Assembly: GCF_002407605.1 (NCBI RefSeq)
Contig: NZ_NXGV01000001.1
Coordinates: 509,226-573,225, forward strand
From: Marinobacter sp. ANT_B65
Lineage (GTDB): Bacteria; Pseudomonadota; Gammaproteobacteria; Pseudomonadales; Oleiphilaceae
Direction of reading: 5' to 3'
DNA: 64,000 nt
Every line of letters begins with the position of its first letter. The stretch's first letter is position 1. The notes below the pieces were generated by a model. The model was not told the origin of the DNA. It was given only the letters and a program-made list of their open reading frames with translations, and did no database searches. A program made the translations under genes and the position numbers. Shown one piece after another: positions 14,588-25,206 of this stretch.

Positions 14588-14940
14588 TGTGTTCTCCTGA
14601 TAGATGGTCTTATTGTCTGCGGCCAACCAGCGTCTCTGGTTTGCTGCCGGGGAGCGCAGACTTTTTTGAGTTAATTAATTTTAAAGTGCTGTTTGTTGTA
14701 CCGGGTGTCACGTCGGTCGATGATATGATTACTCATCTGGTCTGACCGGTATGACCGGTCAGACCAGATGAAATCTTAGATGATCACCTGAGTGCGAACA
14801 AGTTTTTTAGGCGATATGTGTCGTATTGCTGTGCACGAAGATAGGGCAGTGTCGGTGGTTGTCAGCGGGTCTTATGCTCATGCTGGCTGATTGACCCTGA
14901 CGCGATGTTTGTTACATCGTTATTAACCAAGGGAAAACGG
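14588..14940. other. Divergent control region between dctP and a small membrane gene
   Basis: No gene is visible in these 353 nt. The right-centre part holds the perfect palindrome at 14734-14770. The dctP-proximal part is AT-rich and probably carries the operon promoter, but I could not fix a convincing -35/-10 pair. Confidence 0.5.
14734..14770. promoter_or_regulatory. Perfect 17-bp palindrome with two FCD-type operator sites
   Basis: The arms 14734-14750 and 14754-14770 are perfect inverted repeats separated by only ATG. Each arm contains TGGTCTGACC (or its complement), matching the TGGTN3ACC half-site pattern known for FadR/FCD GntR regulators. It lies about 150 nt upstream of dctP, the first gene of the operon that also encodes such a regulator at 8912-9577. 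Confidence 0.75.
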
Positions 14941-15249
14941 ATGACTTTAGGATGGGTAATTGCAGGTAGCATTGGCCAGGTTCTTCTGGCGTATATGCTG
15001 TTTTTGTTGGTGGTGTTTGGGTTCAGTGCTGTCGATACCAGTCACCGGCCTGCTTCGATTGATGACTCAGTGCTGACCTCGGCCATATACTCAGTACCCG
15101 CAAGTTGTATTCTCAGTGCTGTGGTTGTGATGGGGCTTTATCGCATGGGCGCAGGCAAGCTTGCGTATCTTTGGTATATGGCACCGATTTTTTTGTTTTG
15201 TGGCTACCTGCTATACATCAAACTGATTATTCAGCGGGGTAGTAGCTGA
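14941..15249 (+). CDS. Small integral membrane protein, 102 aa
   Basis: An ATG at 14941 follows AAGGGAAAACGG and starts MTLGWVIAGS; the frame is open from 14905 but without a better ribosome site. Three hydrophobic segments are visible, at about residues 5-30, 43-65 and 72-95, with a short polar loop (DTSHRPASIDDS) between the first two. The C-terminus is short and polar. No family is recognised. The gene is monocistronic and diverges from the TRAP operon. Confidence 0.65.
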   Translation: MTLGWVIAGSIGQVLLAYMLFLLVVFGFSAVDTSHRPASIDDSVLTSAIYSVPASCILSAVVVMGLYRMGAGKLAYLWYMAPIFLFCGYLLYIKLIIQRGSS

Positions 15250-15379
15250 ATTGGGCAAGCGCCCTGCCAGATCAACAACCGGGACAGATTTGTTTTCAGG
15301 GAGTTTCCAGTGCTGCGAAACTAATCTGAACCACTGTAAATTGCGGAAAATGGATCTGGCCCGGTTTTGAGCAGGTAGT

Positions 15380-15928
15380 TTAGTTTATCCGATAGAATGG
15401 ACGACCGTAATCGAGGCTGGTTGGCCGCTGAGCCGTTGAATCGGTTGTGCCTTCTGCTGTGTAGAGAATATCGTTGTTAATGTAAATGATGCTGTATTCG
15501 TTGATGTCGAAGTAGGCCCCATTGAACTGGGTGATATGGGTATCGAGTTCGGTAGCGGTAAGGCCATCACTCAGTAAAATATCGTCGCCCAATGCAAAGT
15601 TGCCTGATGAAGTCGGGTTTGGAGCCTCCTGAAAGGGGATGCTGCAACCGCTATCGATGTAGTTCTCGATACTGGAAGCGAATGTGCCGCCGGTAAAGGA
15701 TACCGTCACAATATCGTGGTGCGTTTCACCCTCAACTGGCCCGCATTGTTTGTTCCAGGTGCCCTCAAGTACTGTGATTTGATCGCTTGGCGTCACGGCA
15801 CCGTTGTCCTCGTTCCCTGTATCGGGAGTGGTATTTCCACTGGTTTTTTCCAGGTCGCTTCCACTACCTCCACCTCCGCAGCCAGCCATTAAAGCTGAAA
15901 CCAGAGTGCACGCTACTACCCTTTTCAT
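15380..15928 (-). CDS. Putative lipoprotein with Gly-rich linker, 182 aa
   Basis: The signal MKRVVACTLVSALMAGC ends in a clear lipobox (L-M-A-G-C) followed by GGGGSGS, a flexible tether, so it is an exported lipoprotein. The mature domain begins near VLEGTWNKQCGPVEGE, has two more Cys (QCGP and SGCSIPF) that could form a disulfide, and looks beta-rich with several Tyr/Ile strands. It resembles lipocalin-like small lipoproteins only in general layout. No neighbours suggest a function. Confidence 0.7.
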   Translation of the reverse strand: MKRVVACTLVSALMAGCGGGGSGSDLEKTSGNTTPDTGNEDNGAVTPSDQITVLEGTWNKQCGPVEGETHHDIVTVSFTGGTFASSIENYIDSGCSIPFQEAPNPTSSGNFALGDDILLSDGLTATELDTHITQFNGAYFDINEYSIIYINNDILYTAEGTTDSTAQRPTSLDYGRPFYRIN

Positions 15929-16176
15929 AGTTATATTTTCCTGACCGTATTATCTGTTTGATTTAACGCTATATCATTGTTGCATAAGGCGAATAATCGC
16001 GACAGATTTATTCCTGCGGGTTCTGGCTCTGTTAGCAGTTCTGCGAACCCGCGCAGGGCACCATTAATTTGTGCCTGCTACGAAAGTCCTGCCAATTCCA
16101 CTATTCAGGAGGATATACACCCGGGTGGTGCCTCTGGAACAGTGATCCCTGAACAACAACAAATAAGGAGGTGGTC

Positions 16177-16602
16177 ATGAGTCAGTATCAGGGCAACTGT
16201 TTTTGTGGCGCGGTTAAATACCAGGTATCCGGTACGCCAGAGGCAATGGGCTATTGCCATTGCGACTCCTGCCGCCGTTGGTCTGCCGGGCCGGTTAACG
16301 CTTTCTCACTCTGGCCAGCAGCCAGCCTTGAGATTTTGTCTGGTGCTGATCAGGTTGGCGAGTTTCATCTCACGGAGCAGAGCTACCGCAAGTGGTGCAG
16401 ACAGTGTGGTGGGCATGTGTTCACAGACCACCCGGCTTGGGGGCTGGTAGATGTTTACGTTGCGAATCTTCCTGGCCTGAAGTTTGAGCCTGCCTTGCAT
16501 GTGCACTACCAGGAATCGGTGCTGCCGATCCGGGATGGTTTGCCCAAGATGAAAGATATGCCCGCTGAAATGGGTGGCTCGGGTGAGACGTTGCCGGATT
16601 AA
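16177..16602 (+). CDS. GFA family (Gfa/CENP-V fold) zinc protein, 141 aa
   Basis: A strong AGGAGGTGGTC precedes the ATG at 16177; an in-frame GTG lies six bases earlier. The chain shows the GFA zinc pattern: GNCFCGAVKY, YCHCDSCRRWSAGP and WCRQCGGHVFTD, giving the Cys sets that bind two zinc ions. The family includes glutathione-formaldehyde adduct-forming enzymes, but most members have unknown substrates. The C-terminus ends in an acidic, Gly-rich tail. It stands alone. Confident as a family, not as a reaction. Confidence 0.85.
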   Translation: MSQYQGNCFCGAVKYQVSGTPEAMGYCHCDSCRRWSAGPVNAFSLWPAASLEILSGADQVGEFHLTEQSYRKWCRQCGGHVFTDHPAWGLVDVYVANLPGLKFEPALHVHYQESVLPIRDGLPKMKDMPAEMGGSGETLPD

Positions 16603-16763
16603 AGGAAAATTAACGCATAGAACGTGATCGAAAAATAGAGAATCGCAACCAGAGTTCCTATTAAACCTACAGATATATGAATTTTGCAGAGCACGGAGGC
16701 AACGGCACTGACTGAAAGTTTCTGTTCAAGTGACCTGCCCCCAGTCTTTAATCCAACTGCTCC
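16599..16763 (-). pseudogene. Possible 3' remnant of a membrane protein gene
   Basis: On the minus strand an open frame runs from just after a stop at 16764-16766 to a TAA at 16599-16601. It has no plausible start codon at its head. It encodes an amphipathic lead followed by a hydrophobic stretch (HISVGLIGTLVAILYFSITF) that looks like a transmembrane helix. It could be the tail of a deleted membrane gene, or chance. Confidence 0.25.
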
Positions 16764-16820
16764 CTAGTAATGTCCGTTATTTTTGGATCAGTTTTTCCAA
16801 GTCGGAGAGCGGAGGCATTA

Positions 16821-16991
16821 ATGGATTATTATGTCGAAGCGCAGGATCTTGAGAGCCAACATAGCATTCGCGCGGCAAGCTCATCCTATGCAGGGGGGCC
16901 GCACCATACTCGCTTGGAAATGGTCACTTACACGCCTGAAACTGACTGGTACGAAGGGATAGTGATTTTTCAATGCATGAGGAGCAGCTGA
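16821..16991 (+). CDS. Possible small protein, 56 aa
   Basis: A GGAGG lies five bases before the ATG at 16821, and the frame MDYYVEAQDLESQ continues to a stop at 16991. The content is polar without a signal or membrane segment. The frame is open from 16770, but without a ribosome site there. The good ribosome site is the only support. Confidence 0.3.
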   Translation: MDYYVEAQDLESQHSIRAASSSYAGGPHHTRLEMVTYTPETDWYEGIVIFQCMRSS

Positions 16992-17053
16992 CAAAATAGC
17001 CATTGTTCCTTTGCCACATCATGGGCTTTAAATTTTCCTGATTCTTGCATAGC

Positions 17054-17905
17054 CTATAGCCGGGGCAGGTTTTTATAGTGAAGTTTCACCCCTTGCATCA
17101 GAATCTCCGAGTCCTCGATCAGCGGGCTCCACCAATACTTGAGAGAGGCTCCTGTCATTTCAGTTAGACCAAAGCTTATTGTCAGGAGAAAGGACGGTGT
17201 GAGCACACAAGTGTAACTGAGTGCTTTTGGGTAGTTCTGGCGGGGTGCCCAGATGTATCTAAGCCAGTTAACACCATTGAACATCATTGATTCATAGTTC
17301 TTTGGTGGATCGAAAAGCTGTATGGCTATTTGTTCATCAATTGATTCCTGATCCCATCCGCGCGGCTCAAGTTCATCCTGTGTTCTGGTTCTGATGTTCC
17401 AGTTTTGTCCACCTTCGGATTCTAGATGAGCGTAGTAATCATCCTTTAAGTACTGCTCGAGCATGGCAGTATTGCCTACCTCAAGTGCCAAGCCATTTTT
17501 GACTCTCTCTAGTTGCCAGGATGTAGTGACGATGACATAAGGTTCTTGGGGAATGGGCAGAAACCGGGTCGGTTCCAACTTGGGACGTCCATATTTCCAA
17601 TTGGTGACGCCCAGTTTCAGGGTGTCATGCTCAGTACGATACTCGTATGCGACTTCTAGAGCGGGGGGGCTATCCAGATCAACACTTGCCGGATACTTTG
17701 CCCCGCCACCGAAGGACGCGGCGGGCAAGTAAAACTCCACATCAACGGCACCGCAGTCCACCCGCCGGTGGTCACAGTGCTCAAGGTCCGGGCCACCGAG
17801 TATTTCCTTGAAGGGTGCAATAAAGGGGCGGGTCAGCCGCTTTAGAAACGAAGAGGGTGTCCGCCTATATCGCACGGGCGGGATTGTTGCTGCGAGTTTC
17901 GCCAT
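17054..17905 (-). CDS. Hypothetical soluble protein, 283 aa
   Basis: The ATG at 17905 starts MAKLAATIPPVRYRRTP. There is no signal peptide and no membrane helix, and many Trp/Tyr residues are spread through the chain. A basic N-terminus (SSFLKRLTRPF) leads to a YLPAASFGGGAKYPASVD loop, and the C-terminal third (VNWLRYIWAPRQ, KYWWSPLIED) is aromatic-rich. No known motif is seen. It follows 36 nt after the frameshifted gene on the same strand, so the two probably formed an operon. Its place next to toxin-like genes suggests an immunity or accessory role, but this is not supported by any motif. Confidence 0.6.
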   Translation of the reverse strand: MAKLAATIPPVRYRRTPSSFLKRLTRPFIAPFKEILGGPDLEHCDHRRVDCGAVDVEFYLPAASFGGGAKYPASVDLDSPPALEVAYEYRTEHDTLKLGVTNWKYGRPKLEPTRFLPIPQEPYVIVTTSWQLERVKNGLALEVGNTAMLEQYLKDDYYAHLESEGGQNWNIRTRTQDELEPRGWDQESIDEQIAIQLFDPPKNYESMMFNGVNWLRYIWAPRQNYPKALSYTCVLTPSFLLTISFGLTEMTGASLKYWWSPLIEDSEILMQGVKLHYKNLPRL

Positions 17906-17941
17906 TACTCAGGCCCTCCGCTCTGGTCGGTATTCCCTGGC

Positions 17942-18635
17942 TTAGGCTGCATGTTTATGGTTCCCGGTAAACTCCAGTTGATGGATATAAGTTTCCAGTC
18001 CGAGATACGGCAGTGTGTGGGGGCTGGCGACTGAGTCCTCTCCAAGCACTAGGCCCAGAAACTTCAGTGACCGCTTGAGACCACTTGAGCTTATGTTATT
18101 GCCTCCGGCAATGTTTGGCACGAAGTCGAACGGATTGTTGCGTTCCTGGTCAATTTTAATGCCAGCGTGGATGCAGGCCCGCCTGATGTTTGCGAGGTTG
18201 CAGCCAACGCCATGGAGGCTGACTTGTGTTGGGGCCTAACAGTTCTTTATCAAATAAAATATCGCTGACCGTTACCCGACGATCTTTATCAATGCCGTAT
18301 TTGATCATGTAGTGGTAGCCCTTGAAGGGATACCGGGTTTTCAGAAGTCGCTGAAACCAGTTCTTCCTGGCTGCATCTGCTTCGATCTTGTTTGGGTATC
18401 TGACAATATCCAGCAATTCTTCGGTAACCTTGCTCCGGTCGAAATCGTTGAGCGCACAAAGCATCCGCAGGGCTTGGTCATTCAGAAAAAGCTGGCGCTC
18501 CAGTTCGTGGAATTGGGGGGAATTAGGGTGGTAGATAGTGCGGATCTGTTCATGCTTCTCCGCAGCGTCTTTCCAAGAATGGCATTGCGTAGCAAGCTGC
18601 TGCAGTTTGGCAGCACTGAGCATTTTTCGTGACAT
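17942..18635 (-). pseudogene. Hypothetical gene broken by a single-base insertion in a C-run
   Basis: The gene starts MSRKMLSAAKLQQL at 18635 and runs in one frame to about DILFDKELLG. It then continues, one base shifted, through APTQVSLHGVGCNLANIRR to HKHAA and a TAA at 17942-17944. The total length of 694 nt is one more than a multiple of three. Removing one base from the run of four G (plus strand, 18231-18234) restores a 230-residue protein with no internal stop. The N-terminal half is helical and charged; no family is recognised. The uncorrected frame ends early after KHQAGLHPRWH. It may be a true pseudogene, a phase-variable gene or a sequencing error. Confidence 0.75.
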
Positions 18636-18686
18636 GATTCGTCCCTGTATTTTGTTAACGTCCGTGTACGCCCATGGTCCTTTTGG

Positions 18687-19397
18687 GTGCAGATTAGGAA
18701 GGTAACAAAATATAAACCGATAGTTCAATTATTCCGGATCGATTACATCTCTGAGGTCAAAAACACCCCTAGGGAAAGTCGCTTTTTTTCGGAAACAGTG
18801 GGAGCCGCTGTCTCCTGTGGGGCAGCCGTAATAGGATGGTTCGTAGTACTTACATCAAGTGCAGCCATACCTTTCAGTGGCGGGGGCTCCGCGGTATTTT
18901 CCGTTATGGCCTACGGGGCTGCCACAGCCAGTTCGCTGCAATGCGGAAACAGCTTGATGAGGACGAGAAATGAAATAACATCTCCTTATATGAATGACGA
19001 GCTTGATAATGAAGAATGGTACCAAAACGCTACTCTGGCACTCGATGTTATTTCTCTTGGGGGGGCATCGGCGTCCGGATTGATGACAGTAAGAGGGATA
19101 AAACTCCTCAGATCACAGGGCATAACAACACGCAGGGCGCTTGAGGGCTTAAGTAGGCAGGAGCGCAGGAGGCTGTCCCGGGAGATCGCCCGGTCAAATG
19201 CATCAGGTATTTCTAACCAAACACTGAAGGTAATGGAGCGGGCGGGCAAGATTGAGCGACGTTTTTCTAATGCAGCTATCAAGAAAACGACGATGCGTCA
19301 GATCAAAGATTCCATTGGAGCCACGCTGAGCTTTACGGGAAGTGCTACCAGTGGCGCGCTGGGAACTCTGGCCGTGGCGGTTGTTTCTGAGGAATGA
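18687..19397 (+). CDS. Membrane-active candidate protein, 236 aa (toxin-like)
   Basis: The frame begins at a GTG (18687) without a strong ribosome site, so the start is uncertain. Residues about 38-85 form one or two hydrophobic segments rich in Gly/Ala/Ser (GAAVSCGAAVIGWFVVLTSS, FSGGGSAVF). A polar region and another Gly/Ala-rich stretch (LGGASASGLMTV) follow, then a very basic helix (RQERRRLSREIARS) and a final Gly/Ala/Thr-rich segment. No enzymatic motif is visible. The stop overlaps the next gene, which encodes a four-helix membrane protein. This pairing looks like a pore-forming effector with a membrane immunity protein; that role is inference. Confidence 0.55.
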   Translation: MQIRKVTKYKPIVQLFRIDYISEVKNTPRESRFFSETVGAAVSCGAAVIGWFVVLTSSAAIPFSGGGSAVFSVMAYGAATASSLQCGNSLMRTRNEITSPYMNDELDNEEWYQNATLALDVISLGGASASGLMTVRGIKLLRSQGITTRRALEGLSRQERRRLSREIARSNASGISNQTLKVMERAGKIERRFSNAAIKKTTMRQIKDSIGATLSFTGSATSGALGTLAVAVVSEE

Positions 19398-19399
19398 TT

Positions 19400-19879
19400 A
19401 TGGAAAAGCAGTACAAAACACCAACTGACAAGGCGATGCCTGAGTATCAGGTGCTCCCGAAGGGGATGTGGCACATGCTTGGAGCCGTCATGTTGATGGT
19501 GTTTTCTCTGCCCATCGTGCTGATGTTGTTGTCAGCGTTGGTTTCGGGGTTGCTAAGCGAGCGAGCTCTGGTCTACTTGGAAATGGCGCTGCTGGTAGTC
19601 ATGGTGTTGTTCTTGGCGACTCCGACGTTTCTCCTCTCAAGGGGATGGTCTGTCTGCCATCGGGTTTTACTTTGGCAAAACCTTTTTTATGTTCTGTTGC
19701 TTGCTGCGGCCACTTGTACATTGTTTTTTCTGGGCAGCACCGGGATGGCTTTTACTGGGCTGGCTGGAGTGATAATGGCCGTGCTCGCGGGTATGCTTTA
19801 TCGATCTGAACGCTATGGTAATGTGGTGGAATATTACCGGCTTATTTGGTCGCAGCACCGATCGAATTCAAAGCGCTGA
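19400..19879 (+). CDS. Four-helix membrane protein, possible immunity partner, 159 aa
   Basis: ATGs at 19394 and 19400 are both possible; the first overlaps the preceding stop codon, and the second gives MEKQYKTPTDKAMPEYQ. Four hydrophobic helices follow, at about residues 26-48, 55-75, 90-108 and 112-130, and the C-terminus is basic and hydrophilic. The tight overlap with the preceding toxin-like gene indicates an operon. Integral-membrane immunity proteins are typical for toxins that depolarise membranes. No family is recognised. Confidence 0.6.
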   Translation: MEKQYKTPTDKAMPEYQVLPKGMWHMLGAVMLMVFSLPIVLMLLSALVSGLLSERALVYLEMALLVVMVLFLATPTFLLSRGWSVCHRVLLWQNLFYVLLLAAATCTLFFLGSTGMAFTGLAGVIMAVLAGMLYRSERYGNVVEYYRLIWSQHRSNSKR

Positions 19880-19913
19880 ACGTGGGCGAGCCGTTCCTGC
19901 CTTTGTTCCCCGA

Positions 19914-20363
19914 TTAAACGAACTCAAGGTCCAGAAATCGCTTCTTTAACCCCCCGGGGCGACTTACTCCAGGCGTGAAGGTAAGTGGCTTTTTCCATCC
20001 GCTGTCAGATTTTACCGTCAGCCTGCAGCGCTTTTCGTGGATGAAGCTGAATTCGATGGACTGTTCGCCAACAACGTTAAGGCCTTCCAGAGTCCCGTTA
20101 GCGAGATAGCCACCGAATTCCAGTGAGTCCAGAACCTCGGCGTTGCCTGCAATCAGGTAGATGCGCAAGGTTTCCTCGTATGGAACATCATCCGTGATAA
20201 ACAGCAGATAGCGGTCGTCGTCTACCTGATACTGGGCCTCAATCAGAGCCCCTTTCTGTGGGCTGCCGAATGGCTCATCGCCTTTTATCAGCTGAAGGCA
20301 AGGGGTTTGACTATCGTCGGAGCTTTTGAGTAGCCTGGACGAAAACTGATCGGTTTTTTCCAT
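19914..20363 (-). CDS. Hypothetical soluble protein, 149 aa
   Basis: The ATG at 20363 starts MEKTDQFSSRLLKSSDD. The chain is soluble and probably beta-rich (RYLLFITDDVPYEETLRIYLIAG, then SIEFSFIHEKRCRLTVKS). It has no signal peptide or catalytic motif. It lies 23 nt downstream of the glycine-zipper gene on the same strand, so it is likely cotranscribed. It could be a chaperone, adaptor or immunity protein for that product; nothing in the sequence decides between these. Confidence 0.6.
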   Translation of the reverse strand: MEKTDQFSSRLLKSSDDSQTPCLQLIKGDEPFGSPQKGALIEAQYQVDDDRYLLFITDDVPYEETLRIYLIAGNAEVLDSLEFGGYLANGTLEGLNVVGEQSIEFSFIHEKRCRLTVKSDSGWKKPLTFTPGVSRPGGLKKRFLDLEFV

Positions 20364-20386
20364 GGGAGGACTTTGTCTCTGCAGTT

Positions 20387-21439
20387 TTACTCGTAAACGC
20401 CTGGGCGCTGGAGCCTTTTAAGGAAGTTGATGGCGTCCGTTTCCTTTCTGCTGGTCCAGCCATCCGCCATGATTTTTACCAACAGCTTGTTCAGTGGCCG
20501 GTGAAGTCGCAGGCCTTCTTCAATAGATCCCCTACGCTTGCGGACCAGCTCTATGTATTTGACAGCAACGTCGTCGGCATCCGAGTTGTAGTTGGTGTCG
20601 AGCTCGAGAAAGACCTGGTAGACCTCGTCCATTACAATTCCGGATTTCCTGATAAGGTCCTGAGCCATTCCGTGCTCATCCGTATAGAACATCCTGGTTC
20701 TCGGAGCAATTATGGCGGCGGAAGCCTGACGCTCCGGCCCGGCATATTCGAGGTATGCTTCATTTCCGACAACGGCCCCAAGAACGCCACCAATCGCTGC
20801 GCCCACAGCCATTCCGACCGGGCCAAACCAGATACCTGCAACAGCACCCCCAGCCATGCTCGCGCCGAATCCTGTACCTAATGTTGTAACCTCTCGGCCG
20901 GTAGCCCAGGTTTTGTTTTCGGAGGTGAAAATGTTGTAGAACGCGACGCCCGCCGTAATGACCCAACAAACCCTGGCGGACCATTTCATACTGTGCGCAA
21001 GCCGGGTTGCTGCACCACGATCACGGCCAGCGCTTTCAATGATTTCAACAAATATGGCTTCCTTTTCTGCTTCGGATGCAAGATCAGTAAAGGCCCTCCC
21101 GTATTTGTTTTTCGCGTATTTATCCAGAAGTTCAGCGAGTGCTTTCCCTTCTTTTTTCAATGATTCTGAGTATTTAAAGCCCATGCCTGTTTGCATGGCC
21201 CGACTCTTGACGAGAATGTCATTCCGCATTTGGTTGGCAAGTTCTGCTGCTTCTTTGCCAGACATTAATCCACGGTCATAGGCTGAAAGAGTATTTCGGG
21301 ACATTTGTCGTATCTCTTGCAGATACCACATTCGAGCCTGACTGTTCTTGATCATCTCGTAGCTGAAATAGAGGGCCTGCACTTCCATGTGTTGGAGTGC
21401 CGTCTGAACCTCGTCCCTGGTTTTTATTGAACCTCCCAT
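20387..21439 (-). CDS. Glycine-zipper protein, candidate pore-forming effector, 350 aa
   Basis: The N-terminal half is helical and charged (MGGSIKTRDEVQ, then RQMSRNTLSAYDRG). A central membrane-inserting region follows: one hydrophobic helix near WVITAGVAFYNIF, then a long glycine-zipper run with GASMAGGAVAGIWFGPVGM and AVGAAIGGVLGAVVG (about residues 192-227). The C-terminal third is soluble and contains DTNYNSDADD, a possible calcium-binding-like loop. Glycine zippers occur in pore-forming type VI effectors such as Tse4. No vgrG, hcp or PAAR gene is nearby and I see no secretion motif, so effector status is inferred. A soluble partner gene follows at 19914-20363. Confidence 0.6.
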   Translation of the reverse strand: MGGSIKTRDEVQTALQHMEVQALYFSYEMIKNSQARMWYLQEIRQMSRNTLSAYDRGLMSGKEAAELANQMRNDILVKSRAMQTGMGFKYSESLKKEGKALAELLDKYAKNKYGRAFTDLASEAEKEAIFVEIIESAGRDRGAATRLAHSMKWSARVCWVITAGVAFYNIFTSENKTWATGREVTTLGTGFGASMAGGAVAGIWFGPVGMAVGAAIGGVLGAVVGNEAYLEYAGPERQASAAIIAPRTRMFYTDEHGMAQDLIRKSGIVMDEVYQVFLELDTNYNSDADDVAVKYIELVRKRRGSIEEGLRLHRPLNKLLVKIMADGWTSRKETDAINFLKRLQRPGVYE

Positions 21440-21874
21440 GTGTCTACTCCCTCAGAAATGGGTTGGTTTTCAGGAGGCCGTGAAGTTCTCACATCTGGTA
21501 TGACATCGAACGCCTGTTCGCCCCACATTCGGCAATATGAAAATGGCCGATTAATTATGCGGTTACGAGGGCGTTAAGCGGAAAAGCAAAGACCGGTTAA
21601 AAGCGATTCCATGGCATACACCCTGTAGGCGTGACTGCGCAGATCGCTAATGTCTTTTCCCTGACATGCGGACCATCCCTGTTGATTTAATGCTACCCGT
21701 TGCAGTTATCTGAATTCAACAGGTTTCGAAGCGGTGATTAGAAAATGCGAAGTACTGGCGGTTTCTGAGTTGTCCCCAGCCCTGAGGAAATCCCGGGCCT
21801 CAGTTGCAGGAACCACTGCAGCCGATTCTTCGTCTGGTTATAATGGCGCACGTTTAATCATTCCAGAGAACCTT
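21440..21874. other. Gene-free stretch between the toxin-like island and slyD
   Basis: No convincing gene is seen on either strand; the frame that runs into slyD from 21734 looks like a non-coding extension. The left half presumably carries the promoter of the minus-strand gene and the right end that of slyD. Confidence 0.45.
21816..21844 (+). promoter_or_regulatory. Likely sigma-70 promoter of slyD
   Basis: A perfect TATAAT (21839-21844) lies 17 nt after a weak -35 (CTGCAG, 21816-21821) and about 30 nt before the slyD start codon. The -10 is convincing; the -35 is poor. Confidence 0.45.
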
Positions 21875-22354
21875 ATGCCAATCGAAAAGAATCAAGTGGT
21901 CCTGTTTCACTACAGCGTCAGTGATGAACAGGGCAATGTTGTGGAAGACTCCCGCAGCGGAGAGCCGAATGCTTACCTGCATGGTCACGGCGGCATTATC
22001 CGGGGCCTCGAAGAAGCTCTGGAAGGGCGCGACGCTGGCGAAAGCTTCAGTGTTACCGTCTCTCCGGACAAAGCATACGGGCCGCGCAAGGCTGATGCCG
22101 TGCAGCGTGTACCAATCAAACATTTGATCGGTGCCAAACGCTGGAAGCGGGGCATGGTTGCCCAGGTACAGACAGAGCAGGGCCCGCGCCATGTGGTTGT
22201 CGCCAAGGTCGGCCTCAAATTTGCCGATGTGGACACCAACCACCCGATGGCCGGAAAAACTCTCACCTTTGATATCGAAATCATCGAAGTGCGTGCGGCC
22301 AGTCCGGAAGAGATCGCACACGGCCACGTGCATGGACCGGGCGGGCATCACTGA
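21875..22354 (+). CDS. slyD: FKBP-type peptidyl-prolyl isomerase, SlyD-like
   Basis: From MPIEKNQVVLFHYSVSD the chain follows the SlyD/FKBP pattern: V-V-E-D-S, the AYLHGHGGIIRGLEEALEGRDAGE core with the IF-domain insertion, and YGPRKADAVQRVP. It also has HPMAGKTLTFDIEIIEV. The C-terminus is His-rich (HGHVHGPGGHH), which fits metal (nickel) binding, though it is shorter than in E. coli SlyD. The ATG at 21875 is preceded by AGAG; the long upstream extension has no ribosome site. Cytoplasmic folding helper. It is followed 18 nt later by radD, so the two may be cotranscribed. Confidence 0.9.
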   Translation: MPIEKNQVVLFHYSVSDEQGNVVEDSRSGEPNAYLHGHGGIIRGLEEALEGRDAGESFSVTVSPDKAYGPRKADAVQRVPIKHLIGAKRWKRGMVAQVQTEQGPRHVVVAKVGLKFADVDTNHPMAGKTLTFDIEIIEVRAASPEEIAHGHVHGPGGHH

Positions 22355-22372
22355 ACGATTAAGCCTTTCAAA

Positions 22373-25161
<2,789 letters not shown>

Positions 25162-25206
25162 CAGCCAATGGAGAATCCGAGCTGTTCTGACAGCCGGTCA
25201 AAGTAC

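Noticed and set aside
16016..16052. 8-nt inverted repeat (GCGGGTTC ... GAACCCGC) around a 21-nt loop
   Set aside because: I considered an integron-like attC site or a terminator, but the arms are short, the loop is long, and no integrase, R boxes or cassette layout is nearby.
15977..16180. A plus-strand frame before the GFA gene
   Set aside because: It has no ribosome site and chance-like composition, and it ends within the first codons of the well-supported GFA gene.
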